The position numbers and the translations under genes were made by a program. DNA of 25,598 bases from positions 1 through 25,598 of IMG/VR virus record IMGVR_UViG_3300008050_000279; one strand, given 5' to 3'. This document shows, piece by piece, positions 16,412 to 22,067 of this stretch. The first letter of the stretch is position 1; each line of letters opens with the position of its first letter. The notes under the pieces were generated by a model, which searched no databases, was not told the DNA's origin, and saw nothing but the letters and a program-made list of their open reading frames with translations. This stretch comes from a virus.

Positions 16412-16839
16412 ACCTTCATCTCTACGAATTGATTTAACATCTCATAAGCTTCCTGCTCAGAACCGAACATAGCTTGGTCCTTAATTCTGGTAGCTTCTTC
16501 ATTAATTAACTGACGCTTTTCGCTGATTTTATCATTTTCAGCCGCCAATTCAGCGTTAACTTGTTTTTCATAGACTTCGAAACCTTCTATTAGGTCTCTA
16601 ACATCTACGGTACCTAGATTACTTCCAGACCAACCGTTTCTTGCTCTATCTAAGCTTTTATCTATCATACTTTTCATCTTATCAAAGTCAGTATACTGAA
16701 TATCTCCACTCTTTAATCCTTGCTTAGCGATAATACATTCTGAACTTGATTGGTTGTCTTGTAACTTTCTTACTTTTTGACTTGCTACTTCATCTATTCT
16801 TTTAATGAAGTACTTTTTTTGCGGTATAGTCATACTCAT
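16408..16839 (-). CDS. Unrecognised coiled-coil protein between JAB and E1 genes
   Basis: A 143-residue protein with AAGGAG 9 bases before the ATG. It is mostly helical: charged heptads run from residues 5-30 and again from about 85-125 (VYEKQVNAELAAENDKISEK...). A glycine-containing break lies near residues 68-76 (NGWSGSNLG). There is one cysteine (C35) and no catalytic motif. It lies between the JAB protease and the E1-like gene, after a 152-base spacer that is itself structured. It could be an adaptor, a target, or an E3-like scaffold of the conjugation system; this is speculation from position only. Confidence 0.65.
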   Translation of the reverse strand: MSMTIPQKKYFIKRIDEVASQKVRKLQDNQSSSECIIAKQGLKSGDIQYTDFDKMKSMIDKSLDRARNGWSGSNLGTVDVRDLIEGFEVYEKQVNAELAAENDKISEKRQLINEEATRIKDQAMFGSEQEAYEMLNQFVEMKV

Positions 16840-16859
16840 TTCACATCACTCCTTAATTA

Positions 16860-16987
16860 AAGGGGGACTGGTCCGGCTTTATAAGCAGACCGAATCCCAG
16901 TTATCGGAGCTTTAACAACTCCTGATAGGATTCTTTTCCTCTTTCACGTACTCGGTTTTATTATGTACTGGCTTCACAGCCCCCCTT
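16860..16987 (-). ncRNA. Structured multi-stem element between JAB and coiled-coil genes
   Basis: The spacer is closed by a 7-bp stem (16860-16866 with 16981-16987, AAGGGGG/CCCCCTT) and contains three hairpins: 16870-16891 (GGTC and GCTT arms, 8 bp with small bulges), 16902-16927 (8 bp with one bulged base) and 16948-16968 (GTAC/GTAC, weak). It therefore folds like a cloverleaf of about 128 nt. It directly precedes the AAGGAG of the coiled-coil gene on the minus strand. It could be a 5' regulatory RNA, an RNA-processing site or an independent small RNA. I saw no tRNA signature. Confidence 0.5.
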
Positions 16988-16991
16988 AGGT

Positions 16992-17909
16992 TTATTTTGT
17001 TGTTGATAACTGGTCCACATATAAATGCGGGTCAAGGTCAGGACTTAACTTCCTTACTTCTTCACCAAAGTCTGCTTCTGTTAGTTCATTTGACTCTAGT
17101 TTATTGTAAAGTTCAGCTAATTTGTCCTGCATATCCGGTTCGAAACTATCATTGTATGCTTTTGTTACAGCATCCTCAATATCCGGAATATCTTCAATGT
17201 CCTTTCCTTTAATGTACCTAGTTGTTGTCTTGTCTGATTCCACTTTATCCATACCCCCGAACATATTATGTTGACCATAATAGCCGCCGTGAGTATAGCC
17301 TCTGAAACCACCACTGTAACCACCATAGGTTGTCGTAACCTCTTTCTTCTTATTCTCTTCAATAAGGTCTGCCTCTTTTCTCCATAATTTATCAGATTTG
17401 TTTCTGAACATAGATTTGACATCACCTTCTATGTAGTTTGGCAATCCAAATTGGTCCCGATATGAAACTGCTGTTACAAACGGGTCTTTTGCAGATGCCA
17501 CTACTGTTGAAAAGAATAGTCCTTGTTCAGGTGCTTGTTCCAGCAGAGCCTTTTCATCGGTCCCACTAAAGAATGCACCCATTGTATGGTGACTATGTAT
17601 TAATCCCAAATGACACTTTAAGAGCTTTGGATGTTTCTTGTAAGTTGCGGGTAATATCTCACCCAGCTTCTCACCGTCCATTTCCGTCTCTGTATGGCTA
17701 CCTAAATCAATAGGTGTAAAGTGTTCAAGTGTTACTTCAAGTGGAAATCCCCTATCGCTTGATTTAACAATTCTGTACCACGCTGGTCCAGACCATTCGG
17801 TATTGTTAAAACGTCTCAATAGATAGTTGATTTTCTCCACTATCAACGAAGGTATTGATACGGTCAGTTCCGTTAATACCTGCTCTTCTGATTGCTCTTC
17901 CTTCTTCAT
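16992..17909 (-). CDS. JAB/JAMM metalloprotease (deubiquitinase-like)
   Basis: A 305-residue protein with AAGGAG 8 bases before its ATG. The N-terminal 150 residues form a JAB/MPN domain with the complete zinc motif: H105-S-H107, seven residues, S115-G-T-D118. E38 (N-T-E-W-S-G) is a candidate catalytic Glu. JAB enzymes cleave after the C-terminal glycine of ubiquitin-like proteins, either to mature a precursor or to remove it from targets. Here the neighbouring Ubl ends Gly-Cys, so removing one residue would expose the glycine. Residues about 195-225 are Gly/Tyr-rich (YGGYSGGFRGYTHGGYYGQ), a flexible linker, followed by an acidic helical tail. The start lies 104 bases inside the E2-like gene in another frame, an unusually long overlap. 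Confidence 0.88.
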   Translation of the reverse strand: MKKEEQSEEQVLTELTVSIPSLIVEKINYLLRRFNNTEWSGPAWYRIVKSSDRGFPLEVTLEHFTPIDLGSHTETEMDGEKLGEILPATYKKHPKLLKCHLGLIHSHHTMGAFFSGTDEKALLEQAPEQGLFFSTVVASAKDPFVTAVSYRDQFGLPNYIEGDVKSMFRNKSDKLWRKEADLIEENKKKEVTTTYGGYSGGFRGYTHGGYYGQHNMFGGMDKVESDKTTTRYIKGKDIEDIPDIEDAVTKAYNDSFEPDMQDKLAELYNKLESNELTEADFGEEVRKLSPDLDPHLYVDQLSTTK

Positions 17910-19533
17910 AGTCGATACTCCTTATCGCTTCTTTTAGTTGTTTATTGATTTTACTGTAGACCATAGACCTGATATATGCTTTCCATTTGTGCATAACATA
18001 TTCATATTCTTCAGCCTGTAGTATTTTATCACAAGTGTCGATTGCAATAGCTATTCTTTTGCCTATAGCAATCCTTAGCTCTTGGTTTTCTTGTTCATCT
18101 CGATTGATACCTTCTGAGTAATGCTTGAACAATGCCCAGATTTGTTTACAATCAAATACCTCATCAAATGACCATTGAACGCCATCAATATCAGGTAAAT
18201 GCTTATCAGTATCCTTTTCAAGAACAAGTTTAACAAAGAATGCTAAGCTCCGTAATACATAGAGATAGCAACTCTCGTGATACAGGTAATCGTGACTACT
18301 TCGTCCAGAGTTTACATAAACTCTTTCATAATATTCATCATCACTCAACACTCCTTGATATTTCTTAAATACCCTATCTGTATTGTAAAAGCCTCTGCGA
18401 ATATCATTGAATTGGCTAATCGAAATTGGCGGTCCATCACTTCTTAATCCGGCGTCATCTATATTTCTTAACCTTCTGAACTTAGTATTAGCCGTTTCTA
18501 AAGAAGATAACATTGCTCCACCAGAACCAAACTCTGTTATGTTAAGGTTTTCTTCCGTGAAACTAGCTCTACAATCGTCCTTGTCATTTACTATCGCTTC
18601 ATCAATCAAGGTTTGATAATTTACACTCTTCAATAATTTTGAAGCACTATGTAGTCCACCTATCTCTCGCACCGTTTGATTCAGATTAATAGTAATTTGA
18701 CAAGCGTTTGCTATGTGTAATTCCTCTGTATCCTGATACTTACCAGTCAACAGGTCGTGTAACTTCCAACATATGAAAAGGTCTTCCTTGGACCATCCAA
18801 GTTTCAAACACTTTTGATATGTAGGGTGACTAACCATACCCTGTTCCCAGTAGCTTCGTCTAAAGCTACCTTGCATTGACACTCGAGCTAACTCATTCAT
18901 AACGTGTTTCAATAGCAAATACTGTTTAAAATCACCGGTCTTATGAATCTCATAAGTTTGGTAGACTCTATTGATGTCCCAATAGCAATCTCTCCTAGTC
19001 CAGTTATTTAAAAACGAATTGGCTACTTGTACCATCGTTAATAGATTGTTTGTTTGCAAAGACATACTCCAAGGACCACTGAAATCCCCTAAGCACGGAT
19101 TACCATCACTACTAACGTGTGGATGTATGGCTATCCTTTGTTCTTTTATTAGTCTCTTATAAAACAAACTATCATCTCCCCCTGTGCAAAATCTATCAGC
19201 AAGACTGCTGAATAGTGCATAAGGCTTCTCCATTTCATCCGAAAAATCAGTAAAGATACTTCCATTACTTTGATTACTCGTAAATGCAAGAGACATCATC
19301 GGTAGCTTATACCTTCGGCTACCTTTCAAGACTGGATTCTTCAGTTTAATCCTGAAGTCACCAACCCATCTTCCACTGGCTCTTCTCATAATTGGAGAAT
19401 GAAAATGCAATTTCTTTGAGAACATCTCATACAGGTTAATTGCATCATCCTTTTTAAGGGTCTGCTCATTGGTCCTAGCATTGTGCATCAACCAACGAGG
19501 TACTAAGTATCTTAACTTACTTACTTCATTCAT
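17806..19533 (-). CDS. E2-like ubiquitin-conjugating domain with long C-terminal extension
   Basis: A 575-residue protein with GGGAGT before its ATG. Residues about 40-190 read as an E2/UBC-like domain: strands around 58-66 and 78-98, then H137-P-H-V-S-S-D-G-N-P-C147-L-G-D-F with W155, followed by a helix (NNLLTMVQVANSFLNNW). This matches the E2 pattern HPN...G..CL......W.......L..I..LL, with C147 as the thioester cysteine. The roughly 385 residues after it are helical and unrecognised, including a Cys/His/Tyr-rich stretch around 400-425 (SSHDYLYHESCYLYVLRS). Ordinary E2s are 150-200 residues, so this is a fusion; the extension could select targets or act as an E3. It follows the Ubl gene by 55 bases and overlaps the JAB gene by 104. 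Confidence 0.75.
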   Translation of the reverse strand: MNEVSKLRYLVPRWLMHNARTNEQTLKKDDAINLYEMFSKKLHFHSPIMRRASGRWVGDFRIKLKNPVLKGSRRYKLPMMSLAFTSNQSNGSIFTDFSDEMEKPYALFSSLADRFCTGGDDSLFYKRLIKEQRIAIHPHVSSDGNPCLGDFSGPWSMSLQTNNLLTMVQVANSFLNNWTRRDCYWDINRVYQTYEIHKTGDFKQYLLLKHVMNELARVSMQGSFRRSYWEQGMVSHPTYQKCLKLGWSKEDLFICWKLHDLLTGKYQDTEELHIANACQITINLNQTVREIGGLHSASKLLKSVNYQTLIDEAIVNDKDDCRASFTEENLNITEFGSGGAMLSSLETANTKFRRLRNIDDAGLRSDGPPISISQFNDIRRGFYNTDRVFKKYQGVLSDDEYYERVYVNSGRSSHDYLYHESCYLYVLRSLAFFVKLVLEKDTDKHLPDIDGVQWSFDEVFDCKQIWALFKHYSEGINRDEQENQELRIAIGKRIAIAIDTCDKILQAEEYEYVMHKWKAYIRSMVYSKINKQLKEAIRSIDYEEGRAIRRAGINGTDRINTFVDSGENQLSIETF

Positions 19534-19552
19534 ACTTGACTCCCTAATTATG

Positions 19553-19578
19553 AAAGGGCTGAGTTTCCCCAGCCCCTT
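19553..19578 (-). terminator. Hairpin between Ubl and E2-like genes, possible attenuator
   Basis: On the minus strand a 9-bp stem (AAGGGGCTG with CAGCCCTTT, one G-T pair, 8-base loop) lies between the Ubl stop at 19589 and the E2-like start at 19533. Only three T bases follow immediately, so termination would be partial. Such a hairpin could keep the small Ubl more abundant than the E2-like enzyme, or protect the Ubl message from decay. Confidence 0.5.
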
Positions 19579-19588
19579 CGGTTACCCG

Positions 19589-19795
19589 TTAACAACCAGA
19601 AGTTACCTTGTTGGTTGTAAAAGACAGAAAGTCGTCATCACGTAGTGACACACTTGCATCTGCCTTCTTTGAGTTTACAGATATTGTAACATTGTCGAGT
19701 GACATTTCTAGTTGTCTTGCCGCATCGGCAGGGTTAGAAACATTCTCTAGTGTTTTAGGAACACCACCTATTGTCTGTACTAAGACCTTTGCCAT
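19589..19795 (-). CDS. Ubiquitin-like beta-grasp protein ending Ser-Gly-Cys
   Basis: A 68-residue protein with TAGGAG 7 bases before its ATG. Its pattern fits a ThiS/MoaD/ubiquitin beta-grasp fold: strand 3-9 (KVLVQTI), a second strand, helix around 21-31 (NPADAARQLEM), strand 35-40 (NVTISV), then L51-R-D-D-D-F-L-S-F-T, which matches the L.DGD.V.F segment before the C-terminal tail of ThiS-like proteins. The tail ends T-S-G67-C68. Ubls are activated on a C-terminal glycine, and many are made as precursors trimmed by a protease, so trimming of C68 by the JAB enzyme is a natural idea. The following genes encode E2-like, JAB and E1-like proteins, which supports the call strongly. A hairpin follows the stop. 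Confidence 0.75.
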   Translation of the reverse strand: MAKVLVQTIGGVPKTLENVSNPADAARQLEMSLDNVTISVNSKKADASVSLRDDDFLSFTTNKVTSGC

Positions 19796-19841
19796 AAAGG
19801 ACTCCTATTTTCCTGTAGTTAATTCCACCAAATGAGACAGG

Positions 19842-20156
19842 TTACTCATCTGGTTCGGTCGGTTCAAACCGTTTATTCAGTTCGTCTGGGTCTTCTTGGT
19901 GAGAGCAGTCTTCGCATATAATGCCAAGTTCGGATACTGCCGCCATATAATCGTTTAACGGATTAGATGATGCGTATTCTTCGAACACTGTATTTACTGA
20001 TTCACATTCCGAACACTCATAGCCTGAATAATCGCCTGATGTAGGCTCCTTAATTGTAGAGCCTCTTGTCTTTATTAAAATCCAAAGCTTTTTGTCTCCA
20101 ATATTCCATCTTATCCTCTGTGTCTGCAATCTTGTCACCAAGATTCTGTAACACAA
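19842..20156 (-). CDS. Zinc-ribbon protein with unclear start
   Basis: The convincing part is residues from about 36 onward: Y-E-C48-S-E-C51 and, about 30 residues later, C81-E-D-C84, two CxxC pairs that make a zinc ribbon, then an acidic Pro/Glu-rich tail. The frame opens at a TTG (20156) that lacks a ribosome binding site and lies inside the preceding membrane-protein gene. A good AAGGAG at about 20044-20049 is not followed by any usual start codon in frame. Either a rare start codon is used, or the TTG is real and coupled to upstream translation. It stands immediately upstream of the Ubl gene, 46 bases away. A partner role is possible but unproven. Confidence 0.5.
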   Translation of the reverse strand: MCYRILVTRLQTQRIRWNIGDKKLWILIKTRGSTIKEPTSGDYSGYECSECESVNTVFEEYASSNPLNDYMAAVSELGIICEDCSHQEDPDELNKRFEPTEPDE

Positions 20157-20220
20157 ATATCAACATTACCATTGTTAAGAGTAAAAGCATTACAAATACT
20201 GCAAGTAATACATCTAACAT
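20050..20220 (-). CDS. Small membrane-anchored protein
   Basis: A 56-codon gene with a GGGGGTGG site; its ATG overlaps the preceding stop as TAATG. Residues 1-24 form one very hydrophobic helix (Leu, Val, Met, Phe), followed by a charged amphipathic helix around 26-53 (NLGDKIADTEDKMEYWRQKAL). A membrane anchor with a short coiled-coil domain resembles inner-membrane spanins and other small phage membrane proteins, but it lies in the early block rather than next to a lysin. I cannot assign a function. Confidence 0.6.
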   Translation of the reverse strand: MLDVLLAVFVMLLLLTMVMLIFVLQNLGDKIADTEDKMEYWRQKALDFNKDKRLYN

Positions 20221-20402
20221 TATTTCCACCCCCTTCCTGCGTCTTCCATAGATACAAGTTTAGGGTGTATCTTAGCTAGTTCTTTGTACTCTTCTTCTTC
20301 GAGTTGCTTAGCTTTAGTTAACATTTCTTCAACCGTTTTAAACGATTTTTCTGTGAAGCCGTGCCTTTGCAGGATAGCCCACACTTCCTTTACTTTACCC
20401 AT
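20220..20402 (-). CDS. Unrecognised 60-residue helical protein
   Basis: The start at 20402 has AAGGAG 6 bases upstream and overlaps the previous gene's stop by 8 bases; an open frame continues to 20477 without a better site. The product is helical throughout: E-V-W-A-I-L-Q-R-H-G-F, then a charged helix V-E-E-M-L-T-K-A-K-Q-L-E-E-E-E-Y-K-E-L-A-K. There are no cysteines and no membrane segment. Helix-helix charged proteins of this size in phages are often adaptors or inhibitors of host enzymes, but nothing here shows that. Confidence 0.6.
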   Translation of the reverse strand: MGKVKEVWAILQRHGFTEKSFKTVEEMLTKAKQLEEEEYKELAKIHPKLVSMEDAGRGWK

Positions 20403-20640
20403 TTGTTTCTCCTTCGATACATAATGGACACACTTCCTTAGTCTTACCATAAGACGGGAAATTTTGATACCTTTCAACCTTACTTGGGTTACGAGTCGTA
20501 TCCAACTCCCAACAACAGTTACAATTACGGCAATGCTTTACTTCTTTATCACATTGTCTTGCATCTCTAAGGTTTCTTCCAGTAATAGCCTTCTTTGGTT
20601 TGCTTATTCCAACAGCATTGAATCTTTCATACCAATTCAT
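20395..20640 (-). CDS. Cysteine-rich zinc-finger-like protein
   Basis: An 81-residue protein with AAGGAGG before its ATG. C30 is followed by C37-R-N-C40-N-C42-C43-W and, near the C-terminus, C71-P-L-C74; the spacing fits a zinc-binding domain built from two pairs about 30 residues apart. The N-terminal 28 residues are basic (GISKPKKAITGRNLRDAR). It probably binds nucleic acid or protein. No family was recognised. It lies between a structured element upstream (20664-20750) and the small helical gene downstream. Confidence 0.65.
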   Translation of the reverse strand: MNWYERFNAVGISKPKKAITGRNLRDARQCDKEVKHCRNCNCCWELDTTRNPSKVERYQNFPSYGKTKEVCPLCIEGETNG

Positions 20641-20663
20641 TTCTTAGTCCTCCTTAATAGGAC

Positions 20664-20750
20664 AAGGCGACAGCACCGCCGGTTTATACTCCGGTGCAAT
20701 ACAAGATTTGAGGTCGAGCCATCTGTTACTTGCAAAGCAACTGTCGCCTT
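20664..20750. ncRNA. 87-base three-way-junction element
   Basis: A perfect 10-bp closing stem (AAGGCGACAG at 20664-20673 with CTGTCGCCTT at 20741-20750) encloses a 6-bp hairpin overlapping its inner end (20673-20678 with 20692-20697) and a second arm around 20702-20735 built from CAAG/CTTG and AGAT/ATCT. It lies between the 52-residue gene and the zinc-finger gene, in the leader of the latter. Size is close to a tRNA, but the acceptor length and the lack of a T-loop motif argue against one. It may be a small RNA or leader regulator; the strand is not decided. Confidence 0.5.
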
Positions 20751-20783
20751 TGGTTTAGGGATGCGGAGTCCCAGTAGACTAAA

Positions 20784-20942
20784 TCAATTAACTTCGAGAA
20801 GACTTCTAATGTGTTGTTTCTTCGAGCTATCTGATAGTCTGTTTGTTAAATAAATGGCTCTAGCATAACCTGCTGAACCCTTAGTTATTATACCCTTTAG
20901 GTATAAGTCAACATATGTCAATATAACTGGTTTAAGTACCAT
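20784..20942 (-). CDS. Unrecognised 52-residue protein
   Basis: The ATG overlaps the stop of the 44-residue membrane gene by one base (TAATG), and AAGGAG lies 9 bases upstream, inside that gene. The product is basic: a first part V-L-K-P-V-I-L-T-Y-V-D-L-Y-L, then a Ser/Gly turn, then a helix S-A-G-Y-A-R-A-I-Y-L-T-N-R-L-S and a charged end. No motif was recognised. About 120 bases of non-coding sequence containing the 87-base element follow its stop. Confidence 0.55.
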   Translation of the reverse strand: MVLKPVILTYVDLYLKGIITKGSAGYARAIYLTNRLSDSSKKQHIRSLLEVN

Positions 20943-21076
20943 TATAACTTCTCCTTACTTGCTAAGTTGTTAAGGTATTCTTTAGTCCAGATGTGTCTAT
21001 CTTGGTATAATAAAGTGCAAAATGCTCCTAATATCATACATAGTGATATAACTATTAATACGCCTAATGTCTCCAT
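20942..21076 (-). CDS. Tiny one-helix membrane protein
   Basis: A 44-codon gene with AAAGGAG 6 bases before the ATG. Residues 3-24 form a hydrophobic helix (LGVLIVISLCMILGAFCTLLY), followed by a short charged tail (QDRHIWTKEYLNNLASKEKL). The N-terminus is short, so the tail is probably cytoplasmic. It resembles the other single-helix proteins of this genome at 16411, 20220, 23595 and 23737 (start positions). Its function is unknown. Confidence 0.6.
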   Translation of the reverse strand: METLGVLIVISLCMILGAFCTLLYQDRHIWTKEYLNNLASKEKL

Positions 21077-21130
21077 TATGACTCCTTTCTAAAGCCGTGA
21101 CATTTCACTGTTTCCTGTTAGTGGGTGTGA

Positions 21131-21162
21131 TAAAATAGAAGCCCCCGCATAAGCGAGGGCTT
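21131..21162 (-). terminator. Intrinsic terminator after the first minus-strand gene
   Basis: On the minus strand AAGCCCTCGC pairs with GCGGGGGCTT (21153-21162 with 21139-21148, 4-base loop, one mismatch), then CTATTTTAT. It lies 8 bases past the stop of the 123-residue gene. That gene would thus be made as a short abundant transcript, with the rest of the block reached by readthrough or antitermination. Confidence 0.8.
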
Positions 21163-21169
21163 ACTACTC

Positions 21170-21541
21170 TTAACCCAACTCTATGTCTACTGCATCCATC
21201 GGAACGCTGTAGTAATAGGTAATGACCTGTCTTCCGGCTTTGTCGGTAGATTCTTCGCCAGTAAACTTTGGCGACAGGACATATTCCTTATCTTGGATAA
21301 CCATCTCTCCAATGCCTACGGCTTTGGCAAGATTAGCGACACTTTTGGCTGTGAGAACATCAGGCAAAGTATCAGGGAACTCAGCGGGTACGTTGAGCCC
21401 TATCTTATTGGAAGACCTCCCACCGTTAGGTGCGGACGGGTCAACAATACGCTCTCCTTGAGCATTCTCGAGTGCTTCGCCAGAAGCATCTCGAAGGAAC
21501 TTGCGTGTATTCCACGCACAGTATACAGGGAACTTAGTCAT
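21170..21541 (-). CDS. Unrecognised 123-residue protein, first gene of the minus-strand block
   Basis: AAGGAGT lies 8 bases before the ATG, and a strong terminator follows the stop. The product begins with an aromatic strand (FPVYCAWNTRKFLRD), continues with a Gly/Pro/Asn-rich loop (DPSAPNGGRSSNK), a helix (TAKSVANLAKAVGI), and two strands near the end (EYVLSPKF, QVITYYYSVPMDAVDIEL). Mixed alpha/beta, with one cysteine and no membrane segment. Codon use is visibly more GC-rich than in neighbouring genes, which could reflect high expression or a different origin. Placed first after the divergent control region, it is probably an immediate-early protein. No family was recognised. Confidence 0.7.
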   Translation of the reverse strand: MTKFPVYCAWNTRKFLRDASGEALENAQGERIVDPSAPNGGRSSNKIGLNVPAEFPDTLPDVLTAKSVANLAKAVGIGEMVIQDKEYVLSPKFTGEESTDKAGRQVITYYYSVPMDAVDIELG

Positions 21542-21568
21542 AGTCTTGACTCCTTACTAATTTCCTAC

Positions 21569-21722
21569 CAAAGGTTTATCCTTTGCTAGTCTGGTAACAC
21601 CAGAAACTAGCAGGGGACGGCAGAGCGGGAGGGGGAGCCGTAGGCTGTTGAGCCAACAGAGGGGAGGCGGAGCGATGGTTCAAGGGACGCAGAACCAACG
21701 GTCTGCACCCCCTATGGGGGTG
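21569..21722. promoter_or_regulatory. Array of six GC-rich hairpins in the divergent control region
   Basis: Six consecutive inverted repeats: 21569-21585 (6 bp), 21585-21611 (GCTAGT and CTGG arms, 10 bp with a 2-base bulge), 21617-21641 (5 bp), 21645-21659 (5 bp), 21676-21697 (6 bp) and 21706-21722 (7 bp, 3-base loop). Loops and linkers on the plus strand are purine-rich (AGAGCGGGAGGGGGA, AGGGGAGGCGGAGCGA, AAGGGACGCA), unlike the AT-rich genome around them. It sits upstream of the first minus-strand gene, so it could be that gene's long 5' leader, a replication origin or a packaging or recombination site. No iteron set was seen. Confidence 0.6.
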
Positions 21723-21818
21723 AAAACAACCCCACCCGGTCAACGTGTATACCACGTACTCCCATTCTACAGTAATTTTTCAAATGTTTTTATTCCTTAT
21801 TTATTATAATTTTCGGGT
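21723..21818 (+). promoter_or_regulatory. AT-rich promoter-like stretch before the plus-strand genes
   Basis: It contains a perfect TATAAT (21805-21810) 8 bases before the ATG at 21819. No good -35 box is at the right distance and there is no ribosome binding site, so the first message would be nearly leaderless. A small ACGTG/CCACGT inverted repeat lies at about 21743-21757. The -10 assignment is tentative. Confidence 0.3.
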
Positions 21819-22067
21819 ATGAAAATCATCATAATTTTACTGATTTCGTCATCTGTGCTAAGTTTTACGACAACTGAAACTGACGGGACAAGAGTTGAAA
21901 ATACTGTGTTTACTGAGATAGTAGACCAAGATTCAGTGACTCATTGGTACCGTAATTTATACGAAGGGGAGAACTGGTGTTATCTCCATAGTATGACCGA
22001 AGAAGTTAGGATAGTTCGCTCTAAATTAGGATACAGAAGGCGTGAAGAAACGCTAAACGACATATAA
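21819..22067 (+). CDS. Small secreted protein
   Basis: An 82-residue protein starting with a typical short signal peptide: MK, then a hydrophobic core of Ile, Leu and Ser to about residue 16, then Thr-rich sequence. Cleavage could occur around residues 16-20. The mature part is charged, with one cysteine (C53) and a basic segment near the end (YRRREE). It would act in the periplasm or outside the cell. The ATG has no clear ribosome binding site but lies just after a TATAAT, so leaderless translation is possible. It is the first gene of the plus-strand unit. No family was recognised. Confidence 0.5.
   Translation: MKIIIILLISSSVLSFTTTETDGTRVENTVFTEIVDQDSVTHWYRNLYEGENWCYLHSMTEEVRIVRSKLGYRRREETLNDI

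Noticed and set aside
17165-17425. 86-residue minus-strand ORF inside the JAB gene
   Set aside because: Alternate frame of the Gly/Tyr-rich linker; low-complexity product and no ribosome binding site.
15556-19795. Lambda-like tail assembly set (JAB protein K and Ubl-like protein I)
   Set aside because: Those genes sit among tail genes and lack E1-like and E2-like partners; here the genes lie in the replication block with an E1-like enzyme.
15556-19795. PRTRC system
   Set aside because: PRTRC also combines ThiF, JAB and small beta-grasp-like proteins, but the Ubl here ends Gly-Cys and resembles ThiS/MoaD, and no ParM-like or ParB-like PRTRC partner was seen. A distant relation is not excluded.
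20664-20750. tRNA gene
   Set aside because: Length is right, but the closing stem is 10 bp and there is no recognisable T-loop or anticodon arm on either strand. No other tRNA was seen in the window.
21569-21722. CRISPR array
   Set aside because: The hairpins differ in sequence and there are no identical repeats with regular spacers.
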